Below are positions 16,246 through 25,730 of a stretch of 64,000 nt of DNA, piece by piece. Below the pieces are notes generated by a model that had not been told where the DNA came from, searched no databases, and saw only the letters and a program-made list of their open reading frames with translations. Both the position numbers and the translations under genes were made by a program. The stretch lies in assembly GCF_002234405.1 (NCBI RefSeq), contig NZ_NMQT01000062.1:1-64000 (forward strand), in the 5' to 3' direction. The stretch is from Amycolatopsis thailandensis (GTDB lineage: Bacteria; Actinomycetota; Actinomycetes; Mycobacteriales; Pseudonocardiaceae). Each line of letters starts with the position of its first letter. Position 1 is the stretch's first letter.

Positions 16246-17877
16246 CTAGTGACTCGCGTTGAACGGCGTCAGCGGGTCCCAGAGCTTCTTGCAGTGGTGC
16301 TGCCGTGGAATCTCGGTGGTGAGCTGACTGTCACCGGCGGCGTTGAGCGCCATGACGACGGGATTGTCCTCGGTGTAGGGATCCCAACGGGGTGCCCCGT
16401 CCACCGTGGGATTGCCGGTGCGGGCGAATCCGGTCCACTGGGTGAGCAACTGGTCGGACAGGACCTGCTGATTGGGGGTGAGCTTGTCGCCGCCCGGGAG
16501 CAGCAACAGCATTTCGGCGATGTGATAGGCGCCGTTCGGTTTGGTGGGGTCGAGGAAGAACTGCGGAGGAACGTCCGTGTCGTCGAATTGGTAGGCGAAC
16601 ACCGGGATGTGCTTCGACAGCCGTTCGCTGTTGAGCACGGAGGGGCAGACCGAATTGGAGTCGGCCACGAGGGTCCGGTAGGCGAGGAACGGCGCGGGCG
16701 TCGGGAACCGCTTCAGCGGGTAAGTCCTGCGGACGGCGGGTGCGTGCTCGCCATACTGCTGCAGCACGAGCTTTTCGTAGTCGGCCGGAGTGGACGCGGA
16801 GGGCAGCTGGGTCTCGTCGCGGTCCACACCGTGGATCAGTGCCACGTCGTTGACGCGCCCGGTGGCGAACGCCTCCCCCGGCGACATCGGCAGGAACTTC
16901 CCGTCCACGATGGGCGCTATCGTGCCGTTGCCGGGCTCCCGTCCGTGATCCGCCTGTTTGAGCAGGGCGGCCGCGGGCACCTTGCGCAGACACGCGGCGG
17001 CCTCGGCCTCGACGCCGCAGCCGACACCGGCGGCGAACTTCGCGCCCGCGCGGTGCGCCTGCTCCTCGGTGGGCAGTTTCGACTTGCAATCCTGTGCCTG
17101 CCAGACGGTATCCACGCCGAGCAGCGAGTTGTACTCCCCGCTTTGGGCGATGCCGCGCTGGAACAATCCCGCCGAACTCGGCGCGGTCGTATGGGCGCAG
17201 ACGCTCGAACCACCCGCGGAAGCACCGTAGATCGTCACGTTGTGCGGGTCGCCACCGAACCGCGCGATATTGCGCTGCACCCAGCGCAAAGCGGCCTGTT
17301 GGTCCAGCAATCCGTAGTTCCCGGCGTGCTCACCGAAACCTTCGTGGGCCAGGAACCCGAAGATCCCGAGCCGGTAGTTGACCTCCACGCTGATGACGTT
17401 GCCCCCGGTCACCAGGCGGCTCGCGTCCTGCGGCTTCAACAGCAGGAACCCGCCGCCGTGGATCTGCACCATCACCGCGAGCGGCCCTGGCCCCGGTTTG
17501 GCCGGCGCACGGACGGTCAGGTTGAGGCAGTCCTCGTTGTCCGTGGCCGGGCCCACGCTCGCCGGCTGCGCGCACTGGTTGCCTTCGGTGGTCGCGGCGA
17601 AGGTCTCCGTCCACGGAGTGGGCCTGCGCGGCGCCTTCCAGCGCAGTTCCCCGGTCGGCGGCGCGCCGTAACGGATCCCTTGCCACGACGTGACTTCGGC
17701 GCCCTTGACGCCGCACACCGGACCGTCGTCCGTCTTCACCGTGGTGCCCGGTGAGCAGACCGGCGCGGGTGGATCCGCCTTGATCAGATCGCTGGCCATG
17801 GACGCCGAACCGGTCAACGGCGTCGCGATCAGCATGGTGGCCGCGACGGCGGCCACCACCTTTCTGTCGAGTCTCAT
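16246..17877 (-). CDS. Secreted type B carboxylesterase/lipase
   Basis: A 543-residue exported esterase. Signal peptide MRLDRKVVAAVAATMLIATP, cleavage region SASMA. Family motifs: EDCLNLTVRAPAKPGPGPL, the oxyanion hole VMVQIHGGGFLLLKP, and the nucleophile elbow VTIYGASAGGSSVCAHT. The elbow is GASAGG rather than the common GESAGG; the Ser is retained. GVDRDETQLPS is near the expected acid region. GGAGGA lies 5 bases before the chosen ATG; an upstream extension to 17976 lacks such a site. It probably hydrolyses extracellular esters. No partner gene is adjacent. Confidence 0.9.
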   Translation of the reverse strand: MRLDRKVVAAVAATMLIATPLTGSASMASDLIKADPPAPVCSPGTTVKTDDGPVCGVKGAEVTSWQGIRYGAPPTGELRWKAPRRPTPWTETFAATTEGNQCAQPASVGPATDNEDCLNLTVRAPAKPGPGPLAVMVQIHGGGFLLLKPQDASRLVTGGNVISVEVNYRLGIFGFLAHEGFGEHAGNYGLLDQQAALRWVQRNIARFGGDPHNVTIYGASAGGSSVCAHTTAPSSAGLFQRGIAQSGEYNSLLGVDTVWQAQDCKSKLPTEEQAHRAGAKFAAGVGCGVEAEAAACLRKVPAAALLKQADHGREPGNGTIAPIVDGKFLPMSPGEAFATGRVNDVALIHGVDRDETQLPSASTPADYEKLVLQQYGEHAPAVRRTYPLKRFPTPAPFLAYRTLVADSNSVCPSVLNSERLSKHIPVFAYQFDDTDVPPQFFLDPTKPNGAYHIAEMLLLLPGGDKLTPNQQVLSDQLLTQWTGFARTGNPTVDGAPRWDPYTEDNPVVMALNAAGDSQLTTEIPRQHHCKKLWDPLTPFNASH

Positions 17878-18054
17878 CCGTCCTCCTCCGCGGTGGCGAT
17901 GATCTCCAGTCTTGCCACCACCGAGAAAGCCACAACCTCCATTCGGCCGCCCGGGAATGGTCATAATCCCGGTCAAGATGGTCTTCGCCGGGGCCCGGAT
18001 TCAGCCAGGAAGGAATACGGGAAAGAAGACCGCGGAAACAACGGAAATCACCGG

Positions 18055-21000
18055 TCAGGAATTGATCCGGGTCTTTCCGGGTACGAGATCGGCGAGGAGC
18101 GCGGACTGTTCCCGCCGGTAGGCCTCGACGTTCGCCAGTTTGACGTCCTCGTAACCGCGAACCAGATCGGGCAGCTCGGCCAACGCGAGCAGCCTGCCGC
18201 GATCGGCGGCTTCGGTGCCGAACGCGGCGAGGATCGTCTCCCGGTACTGCGTGACGAGTTCCCGCTCCACCTTCCGGACGTGTGCCTTGCCGAACGGGTC
18301 CCAGCGCGTGCCGCGCAGCTTCCGGGCGGCGCGCAGCGCGACGAACACCGGGCGGAACTTCGGGCCCAGCGCGATCTTCCGCTTCATCCCGAGCGCGCGG
18401 AGCACGGGCGGGTGCAGGCGGTAGGCATAGCGGCTGCCCACCCCGAACTCCGCCTCGATGCCCGCGATCACGGCGGGGTCGAGCGAAAGCCGCGCGACCT
18501 CGTACTCGTCCTTGTAGGCCATCAGTTTGTGCAGGTTGCGCGCCACCGCCTCGGTGACGGCGGTCGAATCCCCTTCCAGGACCCGGATCCGTTCCACGAA
18601 TTCCGCGTATTCCCGCGCGTAGCGGACATCTTGGTACTGGACGAGTTCGGGGACGCGGATGTCCAGCAGTCGCGCGAGTTCCGAACCCTGCTGGGCCTGC
18701 ACGAGCGCGCGGGCGCGAAGAGTGGCCGCAGACGGAGCGGGAGCCGCGGCGACGGCGGGCGGGGCGACAGCCGTGTGCAGCCCGTCGGGATCGGCGACGA
18801 GTTGCCTACCCCGCCGGAAGGCCTGGAGGTTGCCCGCGACGGCGACCCCGTTGAGTTCGATCGCGCGCTCCAGGCTGGCCGCGTCCAGCGGGATGGCGCC
18901 GGTCTGGTGCGCCGCGCCGAGCTGGAGGATGTTGGCGAACTGGTCGTCGTCGAACAGGGTTTCCGCCAGAGCTCGCGCGTCCAGCGCCACGGTCCTGGCC
19001 GAGTTCTCCGAGATCGCCCCGCGCACGGCGGCCGCGTCGGGGAAGGACACGGTGGTGTCGACGACCATCCGCCCGGTGGGCACCTCGGTCGTGGAGACCA
19101 CGGCGGTGGTCCGGCCGGGGTCCGCCACCGTCAGATGCGCCGGGTCGGCGCCGACGAGGACGTCACAGGCCAGGTAGAGATCGCATTCCCCGGCCGCGAG
19201 CTTCGGCGCCTGCGGTGTCGGCCCGGCGGTGATCTTCAGATCCGAGACGACGGCGCCGCCCTTCTGCGCGAGCCCGGTCTGATCCAGGGTCCGGACCTGC
19301 TTGCCCTCGATCACGGCGGCCGTGGCGAGGATCTGCGCGACGGTGACCACGCCGGTCCCGCCGACCCCGGTGATCCGCACGGTGAAGTCGGTGCCGCCGG
19401 TCTCGGGCGCGGGCAACTCGGCCGCGGTGATCTCCCCGGCCCGCCGCCGGTGTTTCCGCCCGGTGGGCACCACCGTCATGAACGAGGGGCAGTCCCCCGC
19501 CAGACACGAATAGTCCACGTTGCACGACGACTGGTGGATCGTGGTCTTCCGGCCGAATTCGGTGCTGACCGGCTGCACCGACAGGCAGTTCGACTTCTCG
19601 CCGCAGTCACCGCATCCTTCGCAGACGCGTTCGTTGATCACGACCTTGGTGGCGGGGGTCTCCAGCTTTCCGCGACGGCGTTTGCGGCGCTTCTCCGCGG
19701 CGCATTCCTGGTCGTGGATGAGCACGGTCACGCCGGAGATGCCGGCCAGTTCCTCTTGTGTGCTCAGCAGTTCGTCACGGTGTCGGACCTCGACGCCGTC
19801 GGGCATGCGCGTCCCGCGGAACCGTTTCGGCTCGTCGCTGGTGATGACCACCTTGGCGACACCTTCGACCAGGAGCAGCGACGCCAGCCGTTCCACCGGG
19901 AGCCCGCCGACGGCGTCCTGGCCACCGGTCATCGCGACGGTCGCGTTGTAGAGGATCTTGTACGTGATGTTCACCCCGGCGGCCACCGCCGCCCGCACCG
20001 CGAGGCTGCCGGAGTGGGTGAACGTGCCGTCGCCGATGTTCTGCACGAAATGCTTCGCGTCGACAAACGGCTCCATCCCGAGCCACTGCGCGCCCTCGCC
20101 GCCCATCTGGGTCAGACCGACGACGTCACCGACCTGTTCCGGTTCCATGAACAGCGCCATCGCGTGACAGCCGATGCCGCCACCCACCACGGTCCCCTCG
20201 GGCACCTTGGTCGACGAGTTGTGCGGGCAGCCGGAGCAGAAGTACGGCGTCCTGGTCAGCAACGGGATCGAGATGCGCTCACGGCGGCGCTGCTGCCGCC
20301 ACGCCGTCACGGACGGGATCTCGTGCTGCTCGCTCAGCCGCCCGGCCAGCACCCTGGCGACGGCGTCCGGGTCGAGTTCCCCGAGTTCGGTGCACAGGGT
20401 CCGGCCGTCGGGGCCGGTCTTGCCGTACACGGCGGGCGCCCCGGCGGTGCCGTAAAGCACCTCCTTGATCGCCGCCTCGACGAAGGAGCGCTTCTCCTCC
20501 ACCACGACGATCTCGCTCAGGCCATCGGCGAAGCGGCGGACGATCGACGGTTCGAGCGGGTGGATGACACCGAGTTTGAGGATCCGGATCCCGTGCCGGG
20601 ACAACGCTTCCGCGTCCAGGCCGAGCAGCCGCAGCGCCTGCATCAAGTCCAAATAGGACTTTCCGGCGGTGACGATGCCGATCCGGTCCGCGGGCCCTTC
20701 CTGGACGATCCGGTTGATCCCGCTCGCCCGCACGTACTCGACGGCGAGCGGCACGCGTTCGGTGTAGAGGCTGCGTTCGAGCGCCATCAGCGTGGTCCCG
20801 AGCAGCCGCGAGGTGGGCTTGTGCCGGTAGGGCGTGAAACCCTTGGCCAGCTCCGGCGCCGTCCACCGCGGCCGGACGTGGGCGGTGCTCGCGGCGTCGG
20901 CCACGTTCGCCACGAGTTTCATCGACGACCACAGCCCGCTCGCCCTGGACAGCTCGACGGCGTGCAGCCCGAAGTCGAGCACGTCCTGGGAGTCGGACGG

Positions 21001-21507
21001 GAAGAACACCGGCATGGCGAGGTCGGCGAGCGCGAGCTCGGAGGCGCAGGGCACCGACGAGGACTTGGCGTTCGGGTCGTCGCCGACCAGCGCCACCGCG
21101 CCGCCCGCCGGATCGGTGCCCGCGAGGTTGGCGTGCCGCAGGGCGTCCGTCGCCCGGTCCAGGCCGGGCGCCTTGCCGTACCAGAAGCCGGTGACCCCGC
21201 CGGGTGACGAGCCCACCGACGAGGTGAGCTGGCTGCCCATGACCGCGGTCGCGGCGAGTTCCTCGTTCAGGCCCGGACGGTGCACCACGTCGTGCTTGTC
21301 GAGCAGGACGGAGCGGCGGCCGAGTTCGAGGTCGTACCCGGCCAGCGGGGAACCCTCGTACCCGGAGACGAACACGGCGGGCGACGCCCCGGCGGCGCGG
21401 TCGTGGCGCACCCGGTCGAACAGCATCCTGACCAGCGCCTGGACCCCGCTGAGATAGACGGTGCCGTCCTCCCGCAGATAGCGGTCCTCCAACGTGAACT
21501 GCTCCAC
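18055..21507 (-). CDS. Indolepyruvate ferredoxin oxidoreductase, fused IorA-IorB
   Basis: A 1,150-residue single-chain enzyme that oxidatively decarboxylates aryl or branched 2-oxo acids to acyl-CoA with reduced ferredoxin. Order: pyrimidine-binding domain (YLSGVQALVRMLFDRVRHDR); TPP-binding domain (PYFCSGCPHNSSTKVPEG, VGGGIGCHAMALFMEPEQVG); Cys-rich 4Fe-4S region (RVCEGCGDCGEKSNCLSVQP, CNVDYSCLAGDC); gamma-type domain (RITGVGGTGVVTVAQILATA, TGLAQKGGAVVSDLKI). The start is GTG 21507 with AAGGAGG 8 bases upstream, not the earlier ATG. Bacterial fused enzymes are about this long. A divergent Lrp/AsnC regulator suggests amino-acid-responsive control. Confidence 0.95.
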   Translation of the reverse strand: MEQFTLEDRYLREDGTVYLSGVQALVRMLFDRVRHDRAAGASPAVFVSGYEGSPLAGYDLELGRRSVLLDKHDVVHRPGLNEELAATAVMGSQLTSSVGSSPGGVTGFWYGKAPGLDRATDALRHANLAGTDPAGGAVALVGDDPNAKSSSVPCASELALADLAMPVFFPSDSQDVLDFGLHAVELSRASGLWSSMKLVANVADAASTAHVRPRWTAPELAKGFTPYRHKPTSRLLGTTLMALERSLYTERVPLAVEYVRASGINRIVQEGPADRIGIVTAGKSYLDLMQALRLLGLDAEALSRHGIRILKLGVIHPLEPSIVRRFADGLSEIVVVEEKRSFVEAAIKEVLYGTAGAPAVYGKTGPDGRTLCTELGELDPDAVARVLAGRLSEQHEIPSVTAWRQQRRRERISIPLLTRTPYFCSGCPHNSSTKVPEGTVVGGGIGCHAMALFMEPEQVGDVVGLTQMGGEGAQWLGMEPFVDAKHFVQNIGDGTFTHSGSLAVRAAVAAGVNITYKILYNATVAMTGGQDAVGGLPVERLASLLLVEGVAKVVITSDEPKRFRGTRMPDGVEVRHRDELLSTQEELAGISGVTVLIHDQECAAEKRRKRRRGKLETPATKVVINERVCEGCGDCGEKSNCLSVQPVSTEFGRKTTIHQSSCNVDYSCLAGDCPSFMTVVPTGRKHRRRAGEITAAELPAPETGGTDFTVRITGVGGTGVVTVAQILATAAVIEGKQVRTLDQTGLAQKGGAVVSDLKITAGPTPQAPKLAAGECDLYLACDVLVGADPAHLTVADPGRTTAVVSTTEVPTGRMVVDTTVSFPDAAAVRGAISENSARTVALDARALAETLFDDDQFANILQLGAAHQTGAIPLDAASLERAIELNGVAVAGNLQAFRRGRQLVADPDGLHTAVAPPAVAAAPAPSAATLRARALVQAQQGSELARLLDIRVPELVQYQDVRYAREYAEFVERIRVLEGDSTAVTEAVARNLHKLMAYKDEYEVARLSLDPAVIAGIEAEFGVGSRYAYRLHPPVLRALGMKRKIALGPKFRPVFVALRAARKLRGTRWDPFGKAHVRKVERELVTQYRETILAAFGTEAADRGRLLALAELPDLVRGYEDVKLANVEAYRREQSALLADLVPGKTRINS

Positions 21508-21670
21508 CAGACCTGCCTCCTTCGGCACCCCCGCGTGACGTCACGACAGGAGACCCGACCGCGCCGGGCCGTCGCAACAAGCGGCAGTCTATTGATCCCC
21601 AGCGCGCAAAAAATCTGACCCTTCTTCTCCGCTGGCCGATATCCGTTGCGTCTGCGTACCATCTCGGCTC

Positions 21671-22138
21671 ATGGCGGACCTGCTCATCGACGAGACCGAT
21701 CGCGAGATCCTCGAACTGCTCCGGGAAGACGCCCGGCGCACCCTGGGGGATATCGGCGCCCGCGTCACGCTGTCGACCGCGGCGGTCAAACGCCGCATCG
21801 ACCGCATGCAGGAGAACGGTGTCATCACCGGCTATACCGTCCAGATCGACCACGCCAAACTCGGCTGGGGCATCGAGGCGTTCACCGAACTGCGCTTCAC
21901 CGGGACCACCAAGGTCGGCGAGATCGTCCGCACGACCACCCGCATGCCGGAGGCCCAGGCGGTGTTCACCATCGCGGGCGACCCCGACGCGCTCGTCTGG
22001 CTGCGGGTCCGGGACATGGGCCACCTGCAGCGGACCATCGACGAGATCAGGCGGCATCACCAGGTGACGGGCACGAAGACGCTGATGGTGCTGGAGTCGT
22101 GGACCCGGGGCCAGCAGTGGCCCCAGGCCGACGTCTGA
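21671..22138 (+). CDS. Lrp/AsnC-family transcriptional regulator
   Basis: 155 residues. N-terminal helix-turn-helix (LIDETDREILELLREDARRT, LGDIGARVTLSTAAVKRRID) and C-terminal RAM ligand domain (GWGIEAFTELRFTGTTKVGE, PEAQAVFTIAGDPDALVWLR). Such proteins sense amino acids or their 2-oxo acids as octamers. It is divergent from the indolepyruvate oxidoreductase gene with a 163-base gap that includes an A-rich stretch (GCAAAAAATC near 21603). The likely role is local control of that enzyme in response to an aromatic or branched-chain amino acid. Length is normal. Confidence 0.93.
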   Translation: MADLLIDETDREILELLREDARRTLGDIGARVTLSTAAVKRRIDRMQENGVITGYTVQIDHAKLGWGIEAFTELRFTGTTKVGEIVRTTTRMPEAQAVFTIAGDPDALVWLRVRDMGHLQRTIDEIRRHHQVTGTKTLMVLESWTRGQQWPQADV

Positions 22139-22245
22139 TCCAGCGGGTCGTGAGTGCCGATTCGGATTCTGGTGGACCGGCATTTGTCTGCCTACGGGGC
22201 TTGGGTTGGTTTCGGTCTGCCCGCCGGCGTCAACGGTGACACGGT

Positions 22246-22294
22246 CGAGCGTGGAGGATTCAGGACGTTGAACGTCCCGAATCCTCCACGCTCG
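22246..22294. terminator. Long hairpin between convergent genes
   Basis: A 16-bp perfect outer stem (CGAGCGTGGAGGATTC at 22246-22261 with 22279-22294), one mismatch, then 7 more pairs and a near-zero loop. It lies between asnC-type and WYL-type genes and overlaps the last base of the WYL reading frame. It probably terminates transcription in both directions. Confidence 0.8.
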
Positions 22295-23255
22295 GATCAC
22301 CCAGGTCGCTCCCCCGCAGCAGCCGCCGCCCGATCCGGGCAAGATACGCACCGAACTCAGCCGGTTCCTCCACCGTGAAAGCGATATCGGTGAGCGTCAG
22401 GACAACAGCCAGCCATTCGAAGGAATCGACGTACGCGACGTATCGGCACCTGTCCTCGCCGAGCGCTTCGAAGCTCCCGTCGACCCGGTGAAGCCGGGCC
22501 GCGGCCTCACCCGCGCCGACGTCGAGGGTCAGCGTGATCCGGAGCGATTTCGGGCTGTGGAAGCGGTCCTGGAGATGCCTCGCGACGTCGTCGACGGGCA
22601 GGTCACGGGGTTCGAACGCCACGTCGGTCGGCTTCGGCGAGGCGATCCGGTCGAGACGGAAGCTCCGCCAGTCCCGCCGGTCGAGGTCCCAGGCGTAGAG
22701 GTACCACCGCCTGCCGAGCTGCACGAGGCGCATCGGTTCGACCGTCCGGGACGACGGGCCGTCCTTCGCCGTATACGCGAACTCGAGGCACCGGCGGGAA
22801 GCGATCGCCGCGGCGAGGACGTTCAGGATGTCGGGAGTGACCCGCGGTTGTTCAGCGCCCCCGAATTCGACCGCCGCGAGCATCTCGTCGGTCCGCCGTC
22901 GCAGCGCCGGCGGGAGAACGCGCCGGAGTTTCGCGGCGGCGCGGTCCGCCGATTCGGCGGTCAGGTCGATGCCGGTCCCGCCCGCGGCGGCCAGGCGCAG
23001 TCCGAGCACGGTGGCGATCGCCTCGTCGTGTTCCAGCATGAGCGGCGGCAGCGCGGCCCCGGCGACGAGCCGGTAGTTGCCTCCCGGGCCACGGCTGCTC
23101 TCCACGGGATAGCCCAAGCCGCGGAGGTGGTCGATGTCCCGGCGAAGGGTGCGAGGCGGGACTTCCATGGCCGTCGCGAGTTCGGCGGCGGGCCAAGCCC
23201 GGCCGGTCTGGAGCAGCGACAACAGCCGCAGCATCCGTTCCCGTGGTGCGGTCAC
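22260..23255 (-). CDS. YafY-type WYL-domain transcriptional regulator
   Basis: 331 residues. N-terminal HTH_11 helix-turn-helix (RMLRLLSLLQTGRAWPAAEL, PPRTLRRDIDHLRGLGYPVE), then the WYL domain (RRWYLYAWDLDRRDWRSFRL) and the WCX C-terminal extension. WYL regulators often answer DNA damage or nucleic-acid ligands. GTG 23255 was chosen because GGGAGGAG lies 4-5 bases upstream. It is divergent from a short UvrA gene over a 57-base gap with a clear palindrome, so control of that gene and itself is likely. The final residues are encoded within the terminator hairpin. Confidence 0.9.
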   Translation of the reverse strand: MTAPRERMLRLLSLLQTGRAWPAAELATAMEVPPRTLRRDIDHLRGLGYPVESSRGPGGNYRLVAGAALPPLMLEHDEAIATVLGLRLAAAGGTGIDLTAESADRAAAKLRRVLPPALRRRTDEMLAAVEFGGAEQPRVTPDILNVLAAAIASRRCLEFAYTAKDGPSSRTVEPMRLVQLGRRWYLYAWDLDRRDWRSFRLDRIASPKPTDVAFEPRDLPVDDVARHLQDRFHSPKSLRITLTLDVGAGEAAARLHRVDGSFEALGEDRCRYVAYVDSFEWLAVVLTLTDIAFTVEEPAEFGAYLARIGRRLLRGSDLGDPSVEDSGRSTS

Positions 23256-23271
23256 GACTCCTCCCGATAAT

Positions 23272-23292
23272 TGTGGCCGTAAACCGGCCACA
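23272..23292. promoter_or_regulatory. Palindromic operator between WYL regulator and uvrA-like gene
   Basis: TGTGGCCG (23272-23279), five bases TAAAC, CGGCCACA (23285-23292): a perfect 8-bp inverted repeat in a 57-base divergent intergenic region. Position suggests it controls both genes and is bound by the WYL protein. Binding is inferred. Confidence 0.65.
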
Positions 23293-23312
23293 TCTCATCG
23301 TAGCGTGACGTC

Positions 23313-25592
23313 ATGGCGAAAGATGAGCGCGGACGATGGATCACGGTGGAAGGCGCGCGGACGAACAACCTTCGCGAGGTGTCGGTGCGCGTGCCGAAAC
23401 ATCGGCTGACGGTGTTCACCGGCGTATCGGGATCGGGGAAGTCTTCGCTGGCCTTCGACACGATCGCGGCCGAAGCCGAGCGCCTGGTCACCGGGACCTA
23501 TCCCGCTTTCGTCCGCAACCGGCTCCCGCAGCATCCGCCCGCCGACGTCGACCGGATCGACGGGCTGATTTTCACCACGATCGTGGATCAACGTCGGTTC
23601 ACCGGCAACGCGCGGTCCACTGTGGGCACGGCGGGCGACATCGCGCCGCTGCTGCGGTTGCTGTTCTCCCGCCTCGGAAAACCGGGCGCCGGGTTCTCCC
23701 CCGCGTACTCGTTCAACGATCCCAGCGGGATGTGCCCGCGCTGTGAAGGGCTCGGCGTGGTCGACGACATCGATCTCGACCGGCTGCTCGACCGCTCGCG
23801 CAGCCTGCGCGACGGCGCCGTGCGCTTCCCGACGTTCGCCCCGGGGACCTACCGGTGGAAGCGGCTCGTCCACTCCGGACTCGTCGACCCGGACGTCCCG
23901 TTGCAACGGTTACCGGCCACGAAGGTCGAAACCTTGCTGCACGCCGAAGGACTTCCCCTCGACAACCCCGGTTCCGAATACCCCAAGCACGGCCTCTTCG
24001 ACGGCGTCGTCCCGCGACTGCGGGAGTCGTACCTGCGCAAGACGCCGTCGCGCCTCACCGCCGAGGAACAGGAAGGGCTCGCCGGAGTCGTCACCCGCGG
24101 CGTCTGCCCGGACTGTGCGGGTACCCGCCTCGCCAAGGCGGCGCGCGACAGCCTGATCGACGGGCGGTCCATCGCGGACTGGTCGGCCTTGCCGGTCGGC
24201 GATCTGCGCGACGTCGTCGCGACAGTGCGCGATCCGTCGGTGGCGCCGCTGGTGCGGGCGATCCGGGAGCGGCTCGACGCGCTGGCGTCCGTCGGCCTCG
24301 GTTATCTCAGTCTGTCGCGGGAATCGAGGACGCTGTCCGGCGGCGAGGCCCAGCGCGTCAAGATCGTCCGTCACCTCGGCAGCGCGCTCAGCGACGTCTG
24401 CTACGTGTTCGACGAACCCAGCACCGGCTTGCACCCGCACGACGTGCACCGGCTCTTGGAGCTGCTGACCAAGCTCCGCGACGCGCACAACACGATTCTC
24501 GTGGTCGAGCACCATCCCGCGGTCATCGCGGCCGCCGATCACGTCATCGACCTCGGACCGGCCGGCGGTGACAGCGGCGGGCGCGTCCAGTTCGAAGGCG
24601 GCCCCGGCGCACTCGCCCGCAGTGGCACCGAAACCGGGCGTTCCCTCCGTACGCCGCTCCACTTCCGGGAACGACCCCGTACCGCCCGGGGAAGCGTGAC
24701 GATCTCGGGTGCCCGTAGCCACAACCTGCGTGACGTCACCGTCGACGTGCCGCTCGGCGTCCTGACCGTCGTCTCCGGGGTCGCCGGTTCCGGCAAGAGC
24801 AGCCTGATCACCGGCGAACTCCCCCGGCAGCATCCCGGTTTCGTCGTCGTCGACCAGGCCCCGCTGCGTGGTGGCATCCGGTCCACCCCCGCCACGGTGC
24901 TCGGTGTCGCCGAGCCCGTCCGCGACGCCTTCGGCAAGGCCACGGGGAAACATCCATCGTGGTTCAGCGCCAACGGCCGGGGCGCCTGCCCGCTCTGCAA
25001 AGGGAAAGGCGTCATCGTCACCGACCTGGCTTTCCTCGACGACGTCCAGACCGGCTGCGACGCCTGCGGCGGCACCCGGTTCAACCCGGAGGCGCTCGCC
25101 GCGCGCCTGAACGGCCGGTCCATCGCCGACGTCCTGGCACTGAACCCCGCGGACGCCGCCGCCCTGTTCGGCGAGCGGTCCGCCATCGGGCAACGACTGC
25201 GCTGGCTGGACCGGGTGGGGCTCGGCTACCTGACGATCGGGCAGAGCCTCGACACCCTGTCCGGTGGCGAAAGGCAACGCCTCCTCCTCGCCCGCCACCT
25301 CGCGGACGCGGGCCCCGCCGACGACCTGCGCCTGGTCCTCGACGAACCCACCGCCGGGCTGCACGGCAGCGACGTCGACCGGCTGCTCGTCCTTTGCGAC
25401 GAACTCGTCGACGACGGCGCGACCCTCGTCCTGATCGAGCACGACCAGCAGGTGATCGCGCACGCCGACCATGTCATCGACATCGGGCCCGGCGCGGGTT
25501 CCGACGGCGGGACGGTCGTGTTCGAAGGCACGCCGTCGGCCCTGGCCGAGGAGCCCGCTTCGCTCACTGGCCGCTACCTGCGAACCCGCTGA
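23313..25592 (+). CDS. Short UvrA-like ABC ATPase
   Basis: A 759-residue UvrA-family protein. The first ATPase has Walker A GVSGSGKSSLAFDT and signature LSGGEAQRVKIVRHL; the second has GVAGSGKSSLITGE and LSGGERQRLLLARHLADAG. Zinc-finger cysteines are present (CPRCEGLG, CPDCAGTRL, CPLCKGKG with CDACGGTRF). It is about 190 residues shorter than housekeeping UvrA, mainly because the UvrB-binding and insertion regions are reduced. It therefore belongs to the UvrA2/DrrC-like group linked to antibiotic tolerance or alternative damage recognition (family knowledge). It is probably under the divergent WYL regulator. Confidence 0.9.
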   Translation: MAKDERGRWITVEGARTNNLREVSVRVPKHRLTVFTGVSGSGKSSLAFDTIAAEAERLVTGTYPAFVRNRLPQHPPADVDRIDGLIFTTIVDQRRFTGNARSTVGTAGDIAPLLRLLFSRLGKPGAGFSPAYSFNDPSGMCPRCEGLGVVDDIDLDRLLDRSRSLRDGAVRFPTFAPGTYRWKRLVHSGLVDPDVPLQRLPATKVETLLHAEGLPLDNPGSEYPKHGLFDGVVPRLRESYLRKTPSRLTAEEQEGLAGVVTRGVCPDCAGTRLAKAARDSLIDGRSIADWSALPVGDLRDVVATVRDPSVAPLVRAIRERLDALASVGLGYLSLSRESRTLSGGEAQRVKIVRHLGSALSDVCYVFDEPSTGLHPHDVHRLLELLTKLRDAHNTILVVEHHPAVIAAADHVIDLGPAGGDSGGRVQFEGGPGALARSGTETGRSLRTPLHFRERPRTARGSVTISGARSHNLRDVTVDVPLGVLTVVSGVAGSGKSSLITGELPRQHPGFVVVDQAPLRGGIRSTPATVLGVAEPVRDAFGKATGKHPSWFSANGRGACPLCKGKGVIVTDLAFLDDVQTGCDACGGTRFNPEALAARLNGRSIADVLALNPADAAALFGERSAIGQRLRWLDRVGLGYLTIGQSLDTLSGGERQRLLLARHLADAGPADDLRLVLDEPTAGLHGSDVDRLLVLCDELVDDGATLVLIEHDQQVIAHADHVIDIGPGAGSDGGTVVFEGTPSALAEEPASLTGRYLRTR

Positions 25593-25599
25593 AAAACGC

Positions 25600-25657
25600 G
25601 TTCCCGGCGCCGGACGGCGCCGGGAACACCCACCCGCCCGGGAACAGTTCCCGGGCG
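25600..25657. terminator. Two consecutive hairpins between convergent genes
   Basis: First: GTTCCCGGCGCC (25600-25611) pairs with 25616-25627. Second: CGCCCGGGAAC (25635-25645) pairs with 25647-25657 with a one-base loop. They start 8 bases after the uvrA-like stop and precede the end of the minus-strand lipoprotein gene. Confidence 0.75.
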
Positions 25658-25730
25658 AGCGCGATGATTCCCGATCAGGCTTTGCCCGACACGCCGGTAC
25701 CGAACAGTTCTTCGCCCGACTTTCGGTGAT

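Noticed and set aside
17893..21207. Plus-strand open frame of about 1,100 codons
   Set aside because: Antisense shadow of the indolepyruvate oxidoreductase; no recognisable motif and skewed composition.
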